Positions 1 through 8,735 of a DNA stretch of 64,000 nucleotides are shown piece after piece (within the stretch, counting starts at the first letter, position 1; each line of letters opens with the position of its first letter). A program made the position numbers and the translations under genes. This DNA comes from Vibrio sp. VB16 (GTDB taxonomy: Bacteria; Pseudomonadota; Gammaproteobacteria; Enterobacterales; Vibrionaceae). The stretch is from assembly GCF_015594925.2 (NCBI RefSeq), contig NZ_CP087590.1, forward strand, positions 1,054,001 to 1,118,000, read 5' to 3'. Under the pieces are notes generated by a model that saw only the letters and a program-made list of their open reading frames with translations, made no database searches and had not been told where the DNA came from.

Positions 1-502
1 CGTGCGGCAAGTCTCCGGGGTAGCAAATATAGTCGCCTTTATTTAGCTCGTAAGATTCTGATATTAAACCAAGTTTTGCTCGTCCTTTGGTGATAATTAC
101 GTGTTCTATCACTCCTGAGTTGTGCGGCTTCGAGTAAACAGGTTCTCCTGGACTGACTTCGATCCAGTAGATATCACGACGGCTATTAGGTGGACATGCA
201 GCCAGCAGAGTCGCTTGATAGTCTTTGCGTTCAGTAAGTACAGATACCCCTTCACCTTGGCGAATGATATTTGTTTTTGGTTTTGGCGTCTCGATTAGAC
301 GCGAGAAGGGAATATCCAGTACTACACAGATGGACCATAACGTTTCGATACTTGGGTTACCGACCCCATTTTCTAGTTGAGACAAGGTTGACTTGGCGAT
401 ATTTGCACGTCGGGCGACTTCGGCGATGCTGAGATTTGAACGCCGTCTTTCAGCATTCAATGTTGCGGCGATTTGCGCGATAGGTGGTTTATTTTTGGTC
501 AT
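1..502 (-). CDS. XRE-family regulator with C-terminal cupin domain (partial, runs off the left edge)
   Basis: The reverse strand from the ATG at 502 is open to the window edge (about 167 codons). Residues 1-70 form a helix-turn-helix with the recognisable XRE pattern SIAEVARRANIAKSTLSQLE followed by NPSIETLWSICVVLDIP. From about residue 110 a cupin fold follows (HNSGVIEHVIITKGRAKLG, then LNKGDYICYPGDLPH), which in this family senses a small ligand. It is divergent from the LysE exporter gene, so it probably controls that exporter and itself through the 503-694 region. The C-terminal end of the cupin lies outside the window. The ligand cannot be told from the sequence. Confidence 0.88.
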   Translation of the reverse strand, partial: MTKNKPPIAQIAATLNAERRRSNLSIAEVARRANIAKSTLSQLENGVGNPSIETLWSICVVLDIPFSRLIETPKPKTNIIRQGEGVSVLTERKDYQATLLAACPPNSRRDIYWIEVSPGEPVYSKPHNSGVIEHVIITKGRAKLGLISESYELNKGDYICYPGDLPH

Positions 503-533
503 GATGAATGGACGTCTTCTCTATGAATAGCTT

Positions 534-635
534 GTTCATTATATAATACGATCGAATTTTTTGACAAACTAAAAATGATCGTTCAATATAAAAACCACTC
601 GTTCAGTATAATGTATAGTTGTTGGCTATATTGAA
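534..635. promoter_or_regulatory. Divergent control region with GTTCANTATA repeats
   Basis: Three exact direct copies of GTTCANTATA lie at 534-543, 581-590 and 601-610, the last two 20 bp apart. An inverted copy of TTCAATATA is at 627-635. TATAAT hexamers overlap the cluster (542-547 and 607-612) and TTGACA is at 561-566. This is a plausible operator for the adjacent XRE-cupin regulator; the assignment is inferred from position. Confidence 0.55.
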
Positions 636-694
636 GGTAAACCTTGGTTTAAGAACCACTCGAAATCACATAATAACATTAAGGGAGACAAAAC

Positions 695-1303
695 TTGGAT
701 TACTTGATATCGGTTGCACTATTTGCAATTTCATCATCAGTCACACCAGGTCCAAATAATATCATGGTGATGACGTCTGGACTTAACTTTGGTATACGCA
801 GAAGTATGCCATTGCTTATAGGGATTTGTGTCGGTTTTACTGCGATGTTATTGTTGGTCGGGCTGGGTTTTGGTCAGTTATTTACATTATTCCCTCAATT
901 AAGTTTGATCATTAAAATTATTGGTACCGCCTACTTGCTTTATTTGGCGTGGTTGATTGCTAGGTCCAGTAACGTAGGGGTAACTAACCAGCAAGTTAAG
1001 CCGATAGGGTTCATAAAAGGTGCTTTGTTTCAATGGGTGAATGCTAAAGCTTGGGTCGTATCCATTGGGGCTATATCAGCATTTACCACAATGGGAGAAA
1101 GCTTTTTCTCACAGAATATGACGATAGCAACCACCTTTTTTATTATTTCTTTTCCCTGTGTTGGTATCTGGTTGATGTTTGGGTCCATGTTACGTCAATT
1201 CTTAGATAATGCGGCTTACTTACGTTGGTTTAACATCACGATGTCGCTTCTGTTGGTGGGGTCGGTGTTGCCTGTCGTCAAAGATATTTGGTATCAGTTT
1301 TAA
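695..1303 (+). CDS. LysE/RhtB-family amino-acid exporter
   Basis: A 202-residue protein with about six hydrophobic segments. It has the LysE/RhtB hallmark near the N terminus (ISSSVTPGPNNIMVMTSGLN) and the later FIKGALFQWVNAKAWVVSIG segment. The family exports amino acids or related metabolites by proton exchange across the inner membrane. The start is TTG at 695, chosen because AAGGGAG at 681-687 is correctly spaced and the protein begins directly at the first membrane helix. It is transcribed away from the XRE-cupin regulator, a pairing common for this transporter family. The exported substrate is unknown. Confidence 0.88.
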   Translation: MDYLISVALFAISSSVTPGPNNIMVMTSGLNFGIRRSMPLLIGICVGFTAMLLLVGLGFGQLFTLFPQLSLIIKIIGTAYLLYLAWLIARSSNVGVTNQQVKPIGFIKGALFQWVNAKAWVVSIGAISAFTTMGESFFSQNMTIATTFFIISFPCVGIWLMFGSMLRQFLDNAAYLRWFNITMSLLLVGSVLPVVKDIWYQF

Positions 1304-1387
1304 ACGGGTGACGAAAACACTAGAATCTTTCTATGCAAAGTAATTCATGCGTATGTTGATAGAAGAGTGACGTTTAGGTGTCCTTAC

Positions 1388-1840
1388 ATGGTGGAATACA
1401 GACAAATTGATACTTGCTCAGTACCTATGAATTTGCTATTGGAAGCGGACCCTTCAGAGTTGAGTATTAGTAAATACTTTTCTGGGTCACTGTGTTTTGC
1501 GGCGTATGAGCAAGGCAAGATGATGGGGGTTTGCGTGGTTAAATCACTCGCGAGCAGTAAATCAGAAATCTGCAATATTGCTGTATTTCCAAAGGCTCAG
1601 AACAGGGGCATTGGAGCAGGGTTGTTAAAACATGTTGTCGATAACTTAGCGAAACTAGGCGTTATAGAAATATGTCTAGGTACGGGTACGTTTGGATATC
1701 AATTGGCTTTCTATCAGCGGTTAGGATTTAGGGTCGATGGTGTCATTAAGAATTACTTTATCGACAATTATGATAAACCAATATACGAGAATGGCCTCCG
1801 ACATGTTGATATGCTTAGGCTTACATTAACGTTGGATTAG
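1388..1840 (+). CDS. GNAT-family N-acetyltransferase
   Basis: About 150 residues with a single GNAT fold. The acetyl-CoA binding motif A is visible (ICNIAVFPKAQNRGIGAGLL, with the Q/R-x-x-G-x-G/A signature), followed by the typical FYQRLGFRVDG C-terminal motif. Such enzymes transfer acetyl groups to amines on small molecules or proteins. An earlier GTG at 1367 is possible, but the ATG at 1388 starts at the expected beginning of the fold. A second GNAT gene follows about 90 bp downstream, and the two may share a transcript. The acceptor substrate is unknown. Confidence 0.82.
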   Translation: MVEYRQIDTCSVPMNLLLEADPSELSISKYFSGSLCFAAYEQGKMMGVCVVKSLASSKSEICNIAVFPKAQNRGIGAGLLKHVVDNLAKLGVIEICLGTGTFGYQLAFYQRLGFRVDGVIKNYFIDNYDKPIYENGLRHVDMLRLTLTLD

Positions 1841-1933
1841 TATGAAACTCAATCATTATGACGTTTCATGTTGACTGACGGAATATGCGTCCCAATTTTC
1901 TCAAAAATGAATTCATCGCTTAAGGAAAGAAAA

Positions 1934-2413
1934 ATGGTGGTACTTAGGGAAATGCGTCAAGAAGAATACCCAGCATATTGCGAGTACTTCATTGACGATT
2001 ATAGTCAAGAAATTGCGCTCAATTATGGTCATTCGATGGATGTCTCCATTGAACTAGCCAAAAAAGATCTAAATAAAAACTTCCCCACAGGGTTAGACAA
2101 TAATAACCAATCATTGCTATGTATTGATGCCGATATTAACGGCACGTCATGCTTAGTTGGGTATCTATGGCACTCAATCAATATTGCGGACGAATCGACC
2201 TTTATTTACGATTTTTTCATTGCTGGTGAGTACAGAGGCAAAGGTCTTGGTAAGCAAGCAATATCAGCGTTAGAAAGACAATTATATTCTGTTGGTATTA
2301 AGCAGATAAAGTTAAGAGTAGCATATCAAAACAAGCGTGCTCTAAAACTGTATCAGGACGTTGGTTTTGCAATAACGGGTATTAACATGTCCAAAGATGT
2401 TGGTGATGAATAG
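1934..2413 (+). CDS. GNAT-family N-acetyltransferase
   Basis: A GNAT enzyme of about 159 residues starting MVVLREMRQEEYPAYCEYF. The central strand and motif A read FIYDFFIAGEYRGKGLGKQA (R-G-K-G-L-G pyrophosphate loop), then the C-terminal ALKLYQDVGFAITGINM motif. An ATG lies 66 bp upstream at 1868, but AAGGAAAG at 1922-1929 is ideally placed for 1934, and the extra N-terminal residues do not resemble the family. It is the second of two tandem, dissimilar GNAT genes. The substrate cannot be predicted. Confidence 0.82.
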   Translation: MVVLREMRQEEYPAYCEYFIDDYSQEIALNYGHSMDVSIELAKKDLNKNFPTGLDNNNQSLLCIDADINGTSCLVGYLWHSINIADESTFIYDFFIAGEYRGKGLGKQAISALERQLYSVGIKQIKLRVAYQNKRALKLYQDVGFAITGINMSKDVGDE

Positions 2414-2494
2414 TCTCAATATCTACAGATACAAGGTTTAGTTGAAAACGCCAATGGGGTCGCTATGTTTTCGTCACATCGGCGCTCTCTTGAT

Positions 2495-2947
2495 TTAAGG
2501 CTGCGTTGCTTTCTGAGCAAAATTAGCCAACGCTTTTTCGATTTTCATAATGTTATCTTTACATTCCGAAACGTTATGGCGTGCAGCGAGGTATTTTGGA
2601 TCGTTATAGGTAAGCCAGACGACATTGTTTTCGTCTTGACTAATGAGTGCCTTTTGAGGCAAGTCAATCGCGATGCTTTGTTTGCAGGCGATTAAAGGAG
2701 AACCGACCTTAGGGTTACCAAAAATAAGAAGTTGAGTAGGACGAATGGTGATGCCAATTTTCATGGCCGCATCAGAATGGTGTATGCGTGAAAAAACAGT
2801 CATGCCTTTTGCCTTCAAAGCGTTTTCCAGTCGATCCGTCGTGGTATTGACATCGAATGTACTCTTGACACTTATCAATCCATTTTCAGCATAAGCGGTT
2901 GATGTTATGAAAAAAAACACTATTAGTCCTAGAGTCTTAAGTGTCAT
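2495..2947 (-). CDS. Secreted DUF302-domain protein
   Basis: About 150 residues with a signal peptide (MTLKTLGLIVFFFITSTAYA). A complete DUF302 domain follows: TTTDRLENALKAKGMTVFSR, then RPTQLLIFGNPKVGSPL, then VVWLTYNDPKYLAARH. The conserved blocks identify the family, whose biochemical role is not established. Export to the periplasm is predicted. The ATG at 2947 is preferred over one 39 bp upstream because AAGGAAT precedes it and the signal peptide then starts at residue 1. It is followed on the same strand by nothing obviously linked. Confidence 0.8.
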   Translation of the reverse strand: MTLKTLGLIVFFFITSTAYAENGLISVKSTFDVNTTTDRLENALKAKGMTVFSRIHHSDAAMKIGITIRPTQLLIFGNPKVGSPLIACKQSIAIDLPQKALISQDENNVVWLTYNDPKYLAARHNVSECKDNIMKIEKALANFAQKATQP

Positions 2948-3096
2948 TGTATTATTCCTTGCGTATGTGAAGTGAAGGTGTAGCACGTTATGAAAGCGTA
3001 GTTTTTACATTCACCATTTGCAAATTGAATCATGTCAGCGCTTATTGCAGTGTGTTTGCCGAGTAGACATTACTCTTAATTTCACAAATATTGAGG

Positions 3097-3906
3097 TTAA
3101 ATAGAAACCGCGAGTTTAGGTAAAGGTACATAGATAGACTCAGTAATATTTGAGAGTAAAAAATCATAGGTGTTGAAGATGACAAGAGATGCATCTGTCG
3201 ATATTTTGTAAAGTTGTTCTTGTGTGAATTCGAGCTCCTTTGATTCGGACATGCCTTCTAGCTGTCTGCAAAGTAGTGAGCAGGCAGGTGAAGCAATGGC
3301 TAAAGGATTAATAAGTGCGAGTTGATTGAGTCGATTGACCATTAACTTCGCGTGAGGGTTCAGCTTTGCAATGCCGTTGTCTGTATTTACATCTTGTATG
3401 GTTACTCTAAATTGAGTCAATGACTCCAAGCTATCATTTATCTGATGCCAGCTCAGGTTATATTCGTCTACCAAGTCAACGCGTTGAGACTCGACTAGCC
3501 ATGCAAGAATGACCTCATCAATCAAAAATAAGCAGTGCCGAATCACTCTCCCGTGGCTCATCTGATTCTGACTGATTGTCATATGTTCCCATTCATCAAT
3601 CAAATTGGTTAATTTTGAAAACAGTATTCGATAGATGGGTTTATTATCGAAATGGGCTTTGCTTATCAGTGTCTTTGTTGTGGTAGACATGCCTTTTTCT
3701 AGTAGAAGAATTTCATGGCTTTTGGGATTACCGTAGTAGAGAAGATAATGACTAGCACTGCGATGCTGCCGACATGACGTTACGATATTTCTTAAATCAG
3801 TGATGAGGTCGTATTTTTGTTGATAGCTTGATTTGCGCTTTGATGAGAGAGATAGCATGACTAAACAGATAAAAAGCGATAATAAAACAGTGATGAATAC
3901 AAACAT
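3097..3906 (-). CDS. Membrane-anchored protein of unknown function
   Basis: A 269-residue protein with one N-terminal membrane helix (residues 2-22, FVFITVLLSLFICLVMLSLS) and a long, mostly helical soluble region. The segment LRNIVTSCRQHRSASHYLLY loosely recalls the first helix of nitrate/nitrite-sensing (NIT-like) helical sensor domains. No output domain (HAMP, kinase, GGDEF or methyl-accepting) is attached, so a sensor role is only a guess. AAGGGGA sits just upstream of the ATG at 3906. The gene stands alone between the DUF302 gene and nagB. I do not recognise the family. Confidence 0.6.
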   Translation of the reverse strand: MFVFITVLLSLFICLVMLSLSSKRKSSYQQKYDLITDLRNIVTSCRQHRSASHYLLYYGNPKSHEILLLEKGMSTTTKTLISKAHFDNKPIYRILFSKLTNLIDEWEHMTISQNQMSHGRVIRHCLFLIDEVILAWLVESQRVDLVDEYNLSWHQINDSLESLTQFRVTIQDVNTDNGIAKLNPHAKLMVNRLNQLALINPLAIASPACSLLCRQLEGMSESKELEFTQEQLYKISTDASLVIFNTYDFLLSNITESIYVPLPKLAVSI

Positions 3907-4265
3907 AGAAGTCCCCTTACTTTGTTTTGGCTTTTAAGTAGTAAGCAGGGATGATGCCAAGTATAAAGAATTTTAAATTCAATGGGTTAAAAGGAATTAC
4001 TTTAGGTTTTTTGTGTAAAGTGGTGCGAGTCGCACCGGGATGGTGAGACCAAATAGTAAAAAAGACAGTAAATAAAGGAACATACACTTCAATTTGAAGG
4101 TGTCATTCCTGCTAGTACTGTTATTGTCATTTTTCCGCGAATAAGGCGATGAAATGTTCTGTATGCTAGGGATATAGGCCGCAATTAGTGTATTCGGCAT
4201 ATGACCACACTAAATACAGACTGGTAGAGAATGAGTGTGGTCGTAAGGAAGGGTTAAATAGCTGC
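3907..4265. other. Intergenic region upstream of the 3097-3906 gene
   Basis: No convincing gene is present. It holds a 15-bp palindrome at 4022-4036 (GGTGCGA-g-TCGCACC) and a 9-bp inverted repeat GACCACACT/AGTGTGGTC (4203-4211 and 4234-4242), which lies just past the end of nagB. A 67-codon reverse-strand frame at 3997-4200 lacks family features and a ribosome site. Confidence 0.5.
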
Positions 4266-5060
4266 TTATTCTGCGTTATTCTGCTCTAATTCTGTGAAAT
4301 ATTTTAAGGTTTTCACTTTAAGATCATAGGTTGCTTCTTCATCACAAACAATGACAGATTTTGGATGCAGTTGAAGTGCACTTACTGTCCAAAGGTGGTT
4401 TATTGCACCTTCAACAGCGGCTTGTACGGCTTGTGACTTACCATGGCCAATAGCAAGTATCATCACCTCTTTTGCATCTAGTAACGTTCCGACACCGATC
4501 GTCATCGCGTTTTTAGGCACCTGATCAATCGCGTGGTTAAAAAAACGAGAGTTTGCTCGACGAGTTTCCTCTGTGAGCACTTTTACTCGTGTTCGAGATG
4601 AAAGAGAAGATGCGGGTTCATTAAAGGCAATATGACCATCACTACCCACACCACCCATGAACAAATGTATCTTTCCATACGACACTATTTTTTTTTCATA
4701 ATCCTGACATTCCTTGACTAAATCTTTGGCATTACCATTAAGAAGGTTGATATTTTTTTCTTGGATATCGATATGGTCAAAAAAATGCTTATACATAAAA
4801 GAACGATAAGACTCGGGATGTTCAGGGTTAATGCCTACGTATTCATCCATATTAAAAGTAACCACGTTTTTGAAGCTAACCTCTCCGTGTTTGTGCAGTT
4901 TTACCAACTCTTGGTAGGTAGACAATGGTGTACTACCTGTGGGTAATCCAAGTACAAATGGATTGCCCTCTGTTGGCTTAAATGCTTTTATTCTTTTTAC
5001 TATGTGGTGAGCACTCCAAATACCCACATTTGAACTACTTTCAAGCGGAATCAGCCTCAT
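4266..5060 (-). CDS. nagB: Glucosamine-6-phosphate deaminase
   Basis: A 264-residue protein, close to the 266 usual for NagB. It converts glucosamine-6-phosphate to fructose-6-phosphate and ammonia, the last step feeding amino sugars from chitin or N-acetylglucosamine into glycolysis. Catalytic positions match the E. coli enzyme: Asp72 in FNMDEYVG, and Asp141, His143 and Glu148 in GGVGSDGHIAFNEP. The sugar-phosphate loop GLPTGSTPL is intact. nagA and nagE are not adjacent, so here it is a single-gene unit. It is divergent from the two-component operon, sharing a 288-bp control region that includes the palindrome at 5211-5232. Confidence 0.96.
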   Translation of the reverse strand: MRLIPLESSSNVGIWSAHHIVKRIKAFKPTEGNPFVLGLPTGSTPLSTYQELVKLHKHGEVSFKNVVTFNMDEYVGINPEHPESYRSFMYKHFFDHIDIQEKNINLLNGNAKDLVKECQDYEKKIVSYGKIHLFMGGVGSDGHIAFNEPASSLSSRTRVKVLTEETRRANSRFFNHAIDQVPKNAMTIGVGTLLDAKEVMILAIGHGKSQAVQAAVEGAINHLWTVSALQLHPKSVIVCDEEATYDLKVKTLKYFTELEQNNAE

Positions 5061-5210
5061 AATTAGTACCCTTCAATCTTTTAATTTAATTAGTTAATAA
5101 CGATATGTTTGATATCTGTGCGAACTCGATAATTATTAATGTTGTCCATAAATTGATCACGATTGATATTAAGTCATTGGGTATTGGCGAAGGTTGCTAT
5201 TGGTAATTAA

Positions 5211-5232
5211 TTTGTAAGTGGTTACTTACAAA
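5211..5232. promoter_or_regulatory. Inverted repeat TTTGTAA-N8-TTACAAA (first copy)
   Basis: The arms TTTGTAA (5211-5217) and TTACAAA (5226-5232) are perfect; in this copy the symmetry extends to 9-bp arms around GGTT. It lies 117 bp before the response-regulator start and about 150 bp before nagB. The same arms and spacing recur at 8736-8757 ahead of the PTS gene. It is therefore a candidate binding site for the response regulator, or for another factor: each half is one base from a TyrR half-box. Confidence 0.6.
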
Positions 5233-5348
5233 AATAACAGGGGAAAGTGGTCAAATAGAGAACACGACTATTGTGATTTTTGTCAAATGGATACATAGTT
5301 AAGATCGAAATTATCATTGAAATCGTTATTAAGTAAAGGCGCTTAGAA

Positions 5349-6053
5349 TTGAACAATAAAACTATATTGGTCGTCGATGATAATAAGGAATTAAGAGATG
5401 CTCTTAGTGAATATCTGGGGCGTAGCAATTTCACTGTACTCACGGCTAGCGATGGCGAAGACATGTGGCGTGTACTTGAAACCCATGAGCCAAATTTGAT
5501 CATACTGGATATCATGATGCCTGGAGATGATGGATTTACGTTGTGCTCACAAATTCGACGTAACTCTAGTGTGCCAATTATCATGCTAACAGCAGTAACA
5601 GAAGAGGCTGATCGTGTCGCTGGATTAGAAATGGGCGCCGATGATTATATCACCAAGTCATTTAGCCCCCGAGAGCTTCTTGCGAGAATAAAAGCTATCT
5701 TGAGGCGGGCGACCCACAGCCCAGAAGCCCCATTTTCTAGAAAGGTCACCTTTTCTGGTTGGACGCTAGATACAATCACTCGCCAATTATTGTGCCATGA
5801 TAAACCAGCAAAACAGCTTTCTGGTGCGGACTTTTCTCTACTTGCTCTTTTTTTACGTCAACCCAATGAGATACTTTCTAGAGACGCAATTGCACAGGCG
5901 ATATGGGGGCGAGATTCTGAACCGTTAGAAAGAGGGATTGATGTGCAGATCAGCCGGTTACGCCACCACTTAGATGATAAACAGAGAAATACCATCATTA
6001 CCGTTCGTAATAAAGGTTATATGCTAGCGGTGGAAACGTTGCATGAAACTTAA
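5349..6053 (+). CDS. OmpR-family response regulator
   Basis: A 234-residue regulator. The receiver domain (residues 4-118) has the acidic pair Asp10-Asp11, phospho-acceptor Asp54 in ILDIMMPGDDG, Thr81 and Lys103. The residue after Lys103 is Ser where most homologues have Pro. A winged-helix DNA-binding domain follows (about 130-230; LSRDAIAQAIWGR, then RGIDVQISRLRHHL and TVRNKGYML). The start is the TTG at 5349, since the receiver fold begins immediately. The coding region overlaps the kinase gene by 11 bp, implying translational coupling. With the kinase and sugar-binding protein downstream it resembles sugar-responsive GltR/GtrS-type systems; the target genes are inferred from shared upstream repeats. 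Confidence 0.93.
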   Translation: MNNKTILVVDDNKELRDALSEYLGRSNFTVLTASDGEDMWRVLETHEPNLIILDIMMPGDDGFTLCSQIRRNSSVPIIMLTAVTEEADRVAGLEMGADDYITKSFSPRELLARIKAILRRATHSPEAPFSRKVTFSGWTLDTITRQLLCHDKPAKQLSGADFSLLALFLRQPNEILSRDAIAQAIWGRDSEPLERGIDVQISRLRHHLDDKQRNTIITVRNKGYMLAVETLHET

Positions 6054-7479
6054 GAGGTTTGTCCCTCAATCTTTAGCCGCACGTACCAGCACTATGCTAC
6101 TTATTGTTATCATCGCATCACAATTACTTGCTGGTTTAATATGGTTCTCTCACAGCTCTGAGAATGAAGAGCAAGGATTAAAAAGCACGGTACGCAGCTT
6201 AGTGTTAAGCGCTTCATCCACCATCTCTTTTTTTAGCACACTTCCTCTGGATTACCGACATCTCGTACTCGATCAATTGAGAAGTATGGGGGGGACGCGA
6301 TTCTTCGTGTCGCTAAATAACCGGGAATTACCGGTCGTCCCAATAGCGGATTCTTCAAGAAAGCAACTCGTACTAAATGAAGCGAAAAGGGTATTGAATC
6401 AGGAGCTTGGTAGTGACAATAATATTGTTGTTGAGTTTACCACCAGAGAGGAACTTAAGGTATTTAGCACCGGTATTAGCATAGACGAGTTACCATTACT
6501 TTGGGCTCACTATAGCTTGTCTTTTGGCGAAATTAGTCCGCCGATATTGGTGATCCAAATTGAAGTATCACCGCAGGAATGGTTTTATTTGGCGGCGGTA
6601 TTACCAGCTCCTTATGTCAATCTTGAAAGCTCATTTATGGACAGTAAGCAGCTTTTCTTTTTGGCATTATCCGCCATCATATTGCTTGTTTTTACTTGGC
6701 TTGTTGTGCGATCAGAACTCAGACCAATCAAAAACCTAGCAAAAGCCGCAACGTTAATGGGTAACAAGCTTTCTATTCCTGAAGTCAAGGAAGAGGGAAG
6801 TTCGGAACTTAAGGCCGCCGTGCACGCTTTTAATAAAATGAATCGTCGTGTGAAATCGTATTTACGAGAACGAGAAATGTTATTTGGCGCTATTTCGCAT
6901 GATTTAAAAACGCCACTAGCGTGCTTAAAACTGCGGACAGAAATGCTAGAAGATGACGATACACGAGCGAAATTTGAAAAACTCACTAATGAAATTGATT
7001 TGATGGTCAAGGGGGCACTTCAGTGTATTCGGGATACGGATATTCATGAAGAAATTGAGGCGATAGACATAATAGAAATACTGGGCACGAGTACAGAATT
7101 ATATAATCGCTATGCGAAAAAAGTAACGGTAAATGGGTCCAATGTAAAGCTGTATTACGGTAAACCGTTAGCCATTAAACGCTGTATTCAGAATCTAGTA
7201 GATAACGGCATTAAATATGGAAAATTCGTTTCAATTACAGTGAAAGATAGCCCCGAAAAAGTAGTCATTTCATTTGTCGATAGAGGGCCGGGAATCGATA
7301 AAAAACTAACGGAGAAGGTATTTGAACCCTATTTTAGAGAAACCTCTGATAGCAGTGGCAGTGGGTTAGGTTTAACCATCGCACGGAGTATCGCTAGGGC
7401 CCACGGTGGAGATATCGTACTCATTAACCAACTAGAAAGCCAAACTTTTGAGGTCTGCTTAACACTAAGTAGAGATTAA
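6043..7479 (+). CDS. Membrane sensor histidine kinase
   Basis: A 478-residue kinase. An N-terminal membrane helix (about 12-32) and a second one (about 203-222) bracket a periplasmic domain of about 170 residues. HAMP follows, then the HisKA helix with phospho-acceptor His286 in AISHDLKTPLACL. The ATPase domain has the N box (NLVDNGIKYG), G1 box (DRGPGID) and G2 box (GSGLGLTIARSIA). It should phosphorylate the response regulator encoded just upstream. The sugar-binding-protein gene starts 2 bp after its stop, so the three genes form one tight operon. I infer that the binding protein docks on the periplasmic domain as a co-sensor. Confidence 0.93.
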   Translation: MKLKRFVPQSLAARTSTMLLIVIIASQLLAGLIWFSHSSENEEQGLKSTVRSLVLSASSTISFFSTLPLDYRHLVLDQLRSMGGTRFFVSLNNRELPVVPIADSSRKQLVLNEAKRVLNQELGSDNNIVVEFTTREELKVFSTGISIDELPLLWAHYSLSFGEISPPILVIQIEVSPQEWFYLAAVLPAPYVNLESSFMDSKQLFFLALSAIILLVFTWLVVRSELRPIKNLAKAATLMGNKLSIPEVKEEGSSELKAAVHAFNKMNRRVKSYLREREMLFGAISHDLKTPLACLKLRTEMLEDDDTRAKFEKLTNEIDLMVKGALQCIRDTDIHEEIEAIDIIEILGTSTELYNRYAKKVTVNGSNVKLYYGKPLAIKRCIQNLVDNGIKYGKFVSITVKDSPEKVVISFVDRGPGIDKKLTEKVFEPYFRETSDSSGSGLGLTIARSIARAHGGDIVLINQLESQTFEVCLTLSRD

Positions 7480-7481
7480 GA

Positions 7482-8726
7482 ATGAAATTATTAATGATTT
7501 GTATCGCGCTACTCAGTTTTGAGTCGCAATCTAAGGAAGTAGAATTCCTTCACTGGTGGACATCAAAGGGAGAGGTCGCCGCGCTAAAAGTGATGGAAGA
7601 TGCATTAGTCGCTCAAGACCACATATGGAAGAGTACACCGGTCAAAGGGGGCGGCGGCGATACCGCTATGGCGGTATTGCAAGCAAGGGCGATAGCCGGA
7701 AACCCACCAACGCTTGCGCAAATTGAAGGCATGGCGATTAAATCATGGGCTAAACTGGGTTTTTTATCCTCATTAGACACCGTCGCTCAAGTTGAACAGT
7801 GGGATGAAGTAATGCTACCCACGGCACGAAACATCAATAAGTTTAAGGGTGAGTATGTTGCTGTACCCATTACCATCCATCGCGTAAATTGGATGTGGGT
7901 TAATAACTTGGTATTGGCGAAGGCGGGTTTAGAGGTACCACAAACGTGGTCGGAGTTTATTGCGGCGTTAAAAGTTCTTAAAACAAAAGAGATTAAACCG
8001 CTCGCGCTGGGGAACTCTCCATGGCAAATATCGATGTTATTTGAAAACATTGCCCTTGGGATAGGAGGACAAGATTATTATCAAAAAGCCTTAGTAGAGA
8101 TGTCTCCTGACGCACTAAATAGTCAAGAAATGGTCGACATTCTTAATGTGTTTCGTCAAATCGGGGATATCACTAAAGATAGCCTGACTAAGCAACGTTG
8201 GGATGAAGCAACCAATGAGTTAATTAATAATGAAGCCGCTTTCCAAATATTGGGTGATTGGGTTATAGGTGAATTAATTTCTGATGACGCGCAAATACCT
8301 GATCATATTTCTTGCTTTGTATCGCCTCAAACTGAGGGGGTTTATATATACAATATGGATAGCTTTGTAATATTTAACCAGAGTTTTGGATTTCAGAAAT
8401 CAGATACGGATGGTCTTGGTAAAACGTTGTCTAGCGCTTTGTTTCAGAAAGAATTTAGTAAAAAGAAAGGGTCTATTCCTGCCCGAGGAGATATACCATT
8501 AAATGATTTTAATATCTGTTCGCAACAATCTCGACAAGACTTCGATGTATCCGAAAAAAATGACGCTCTAGTACCCAGTATGACGGACTCGATGGCTGTC
8601 GCTCCTATTGTTCAGAACGCCATAATTGAGGAGCTTTATCGCTTCTTTAACGATTCTACGAAAACACCTGAGCAGTTTATCTCTCGATTAATTGCTATAT
8701 CAAGTAGCCGCTCGGGAAACAATTAA
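7482..8726 (+). CDS. Periplasmic sugar-binding protein (ABC family 1 type) without its transporter
   Basis: A 414-residue protein with a short signal peptide (MKLLMICIALLSFESQS) and a type 1 extracellular solute-binding fold: VEFLHWWTSKGEVAALKVME at the mature N terminus, VNWMWVNNLVLAKAG, VPQTWSEFIAALKVLK, and AAFQILGDWVIGEL. This resembles glucose/mannose-binding proteins such as the GtsA group. No ABC permease or ATPase gene lies nearby. The gene instead sits 2 bp after a sensor kinase and upstream of a PTS permease. A sensory rather than transport role is the simplest reading, but loss of the partner genes or use of a distant ABC core is not excluded. Confidence 0.88.
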   Translation: MKLLMICIALLSFESQSKEVEFLHWWTSKGEVAALKVMEDALVAQDHIWKSTPVKGGGGDTAMAVLQARAIAGNPPTLAQIEGMAIKSWAKLGFLSSLDTVAQVEQWDEVMLPTARNINKFKGEYVAVPITIHRVNWMWVNNLVLAKAGLEVPQTWSEFIAALKVLKTKEIKPLALGNSPWQISMLFENIALGIGGQDYYQKALVEMSPDALNSQEMVDILNVFRQIGDITKDSLTKQRWDEATNELINNEAAFQILGDWVIGELISDDAQIPDHISCFVSPQTEGVYIYNMDSFVIFNQSFGFQKSDTDGLGKTLSSALFQKEFSKKKGSIPARGDIPLNDFNICSQQSRQDFDVSEKNDALVPSMTDSMAVAPIVQNAIIEELYRFFNDSTKTPEQFISRLIAISSSRSGNN

Positions 8727-8735
8727 GTGTATTCA

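Noticed and set aside
3997..4200. 67-codon reverse-strand frame beside nagB
   Set aside because: No ribosome site or family pattern; it runs through an intergenic palindrome and reads like random sequence with one hydrophobic patch.
5211..5232. Repeat considered as a CRP or HexR site
   Set aside because: CRP needs TGTGA-N6-TCACA, and HexR sites are 15-17 bp with shorter spacing; neither fits the arms and the 8-bp gap.
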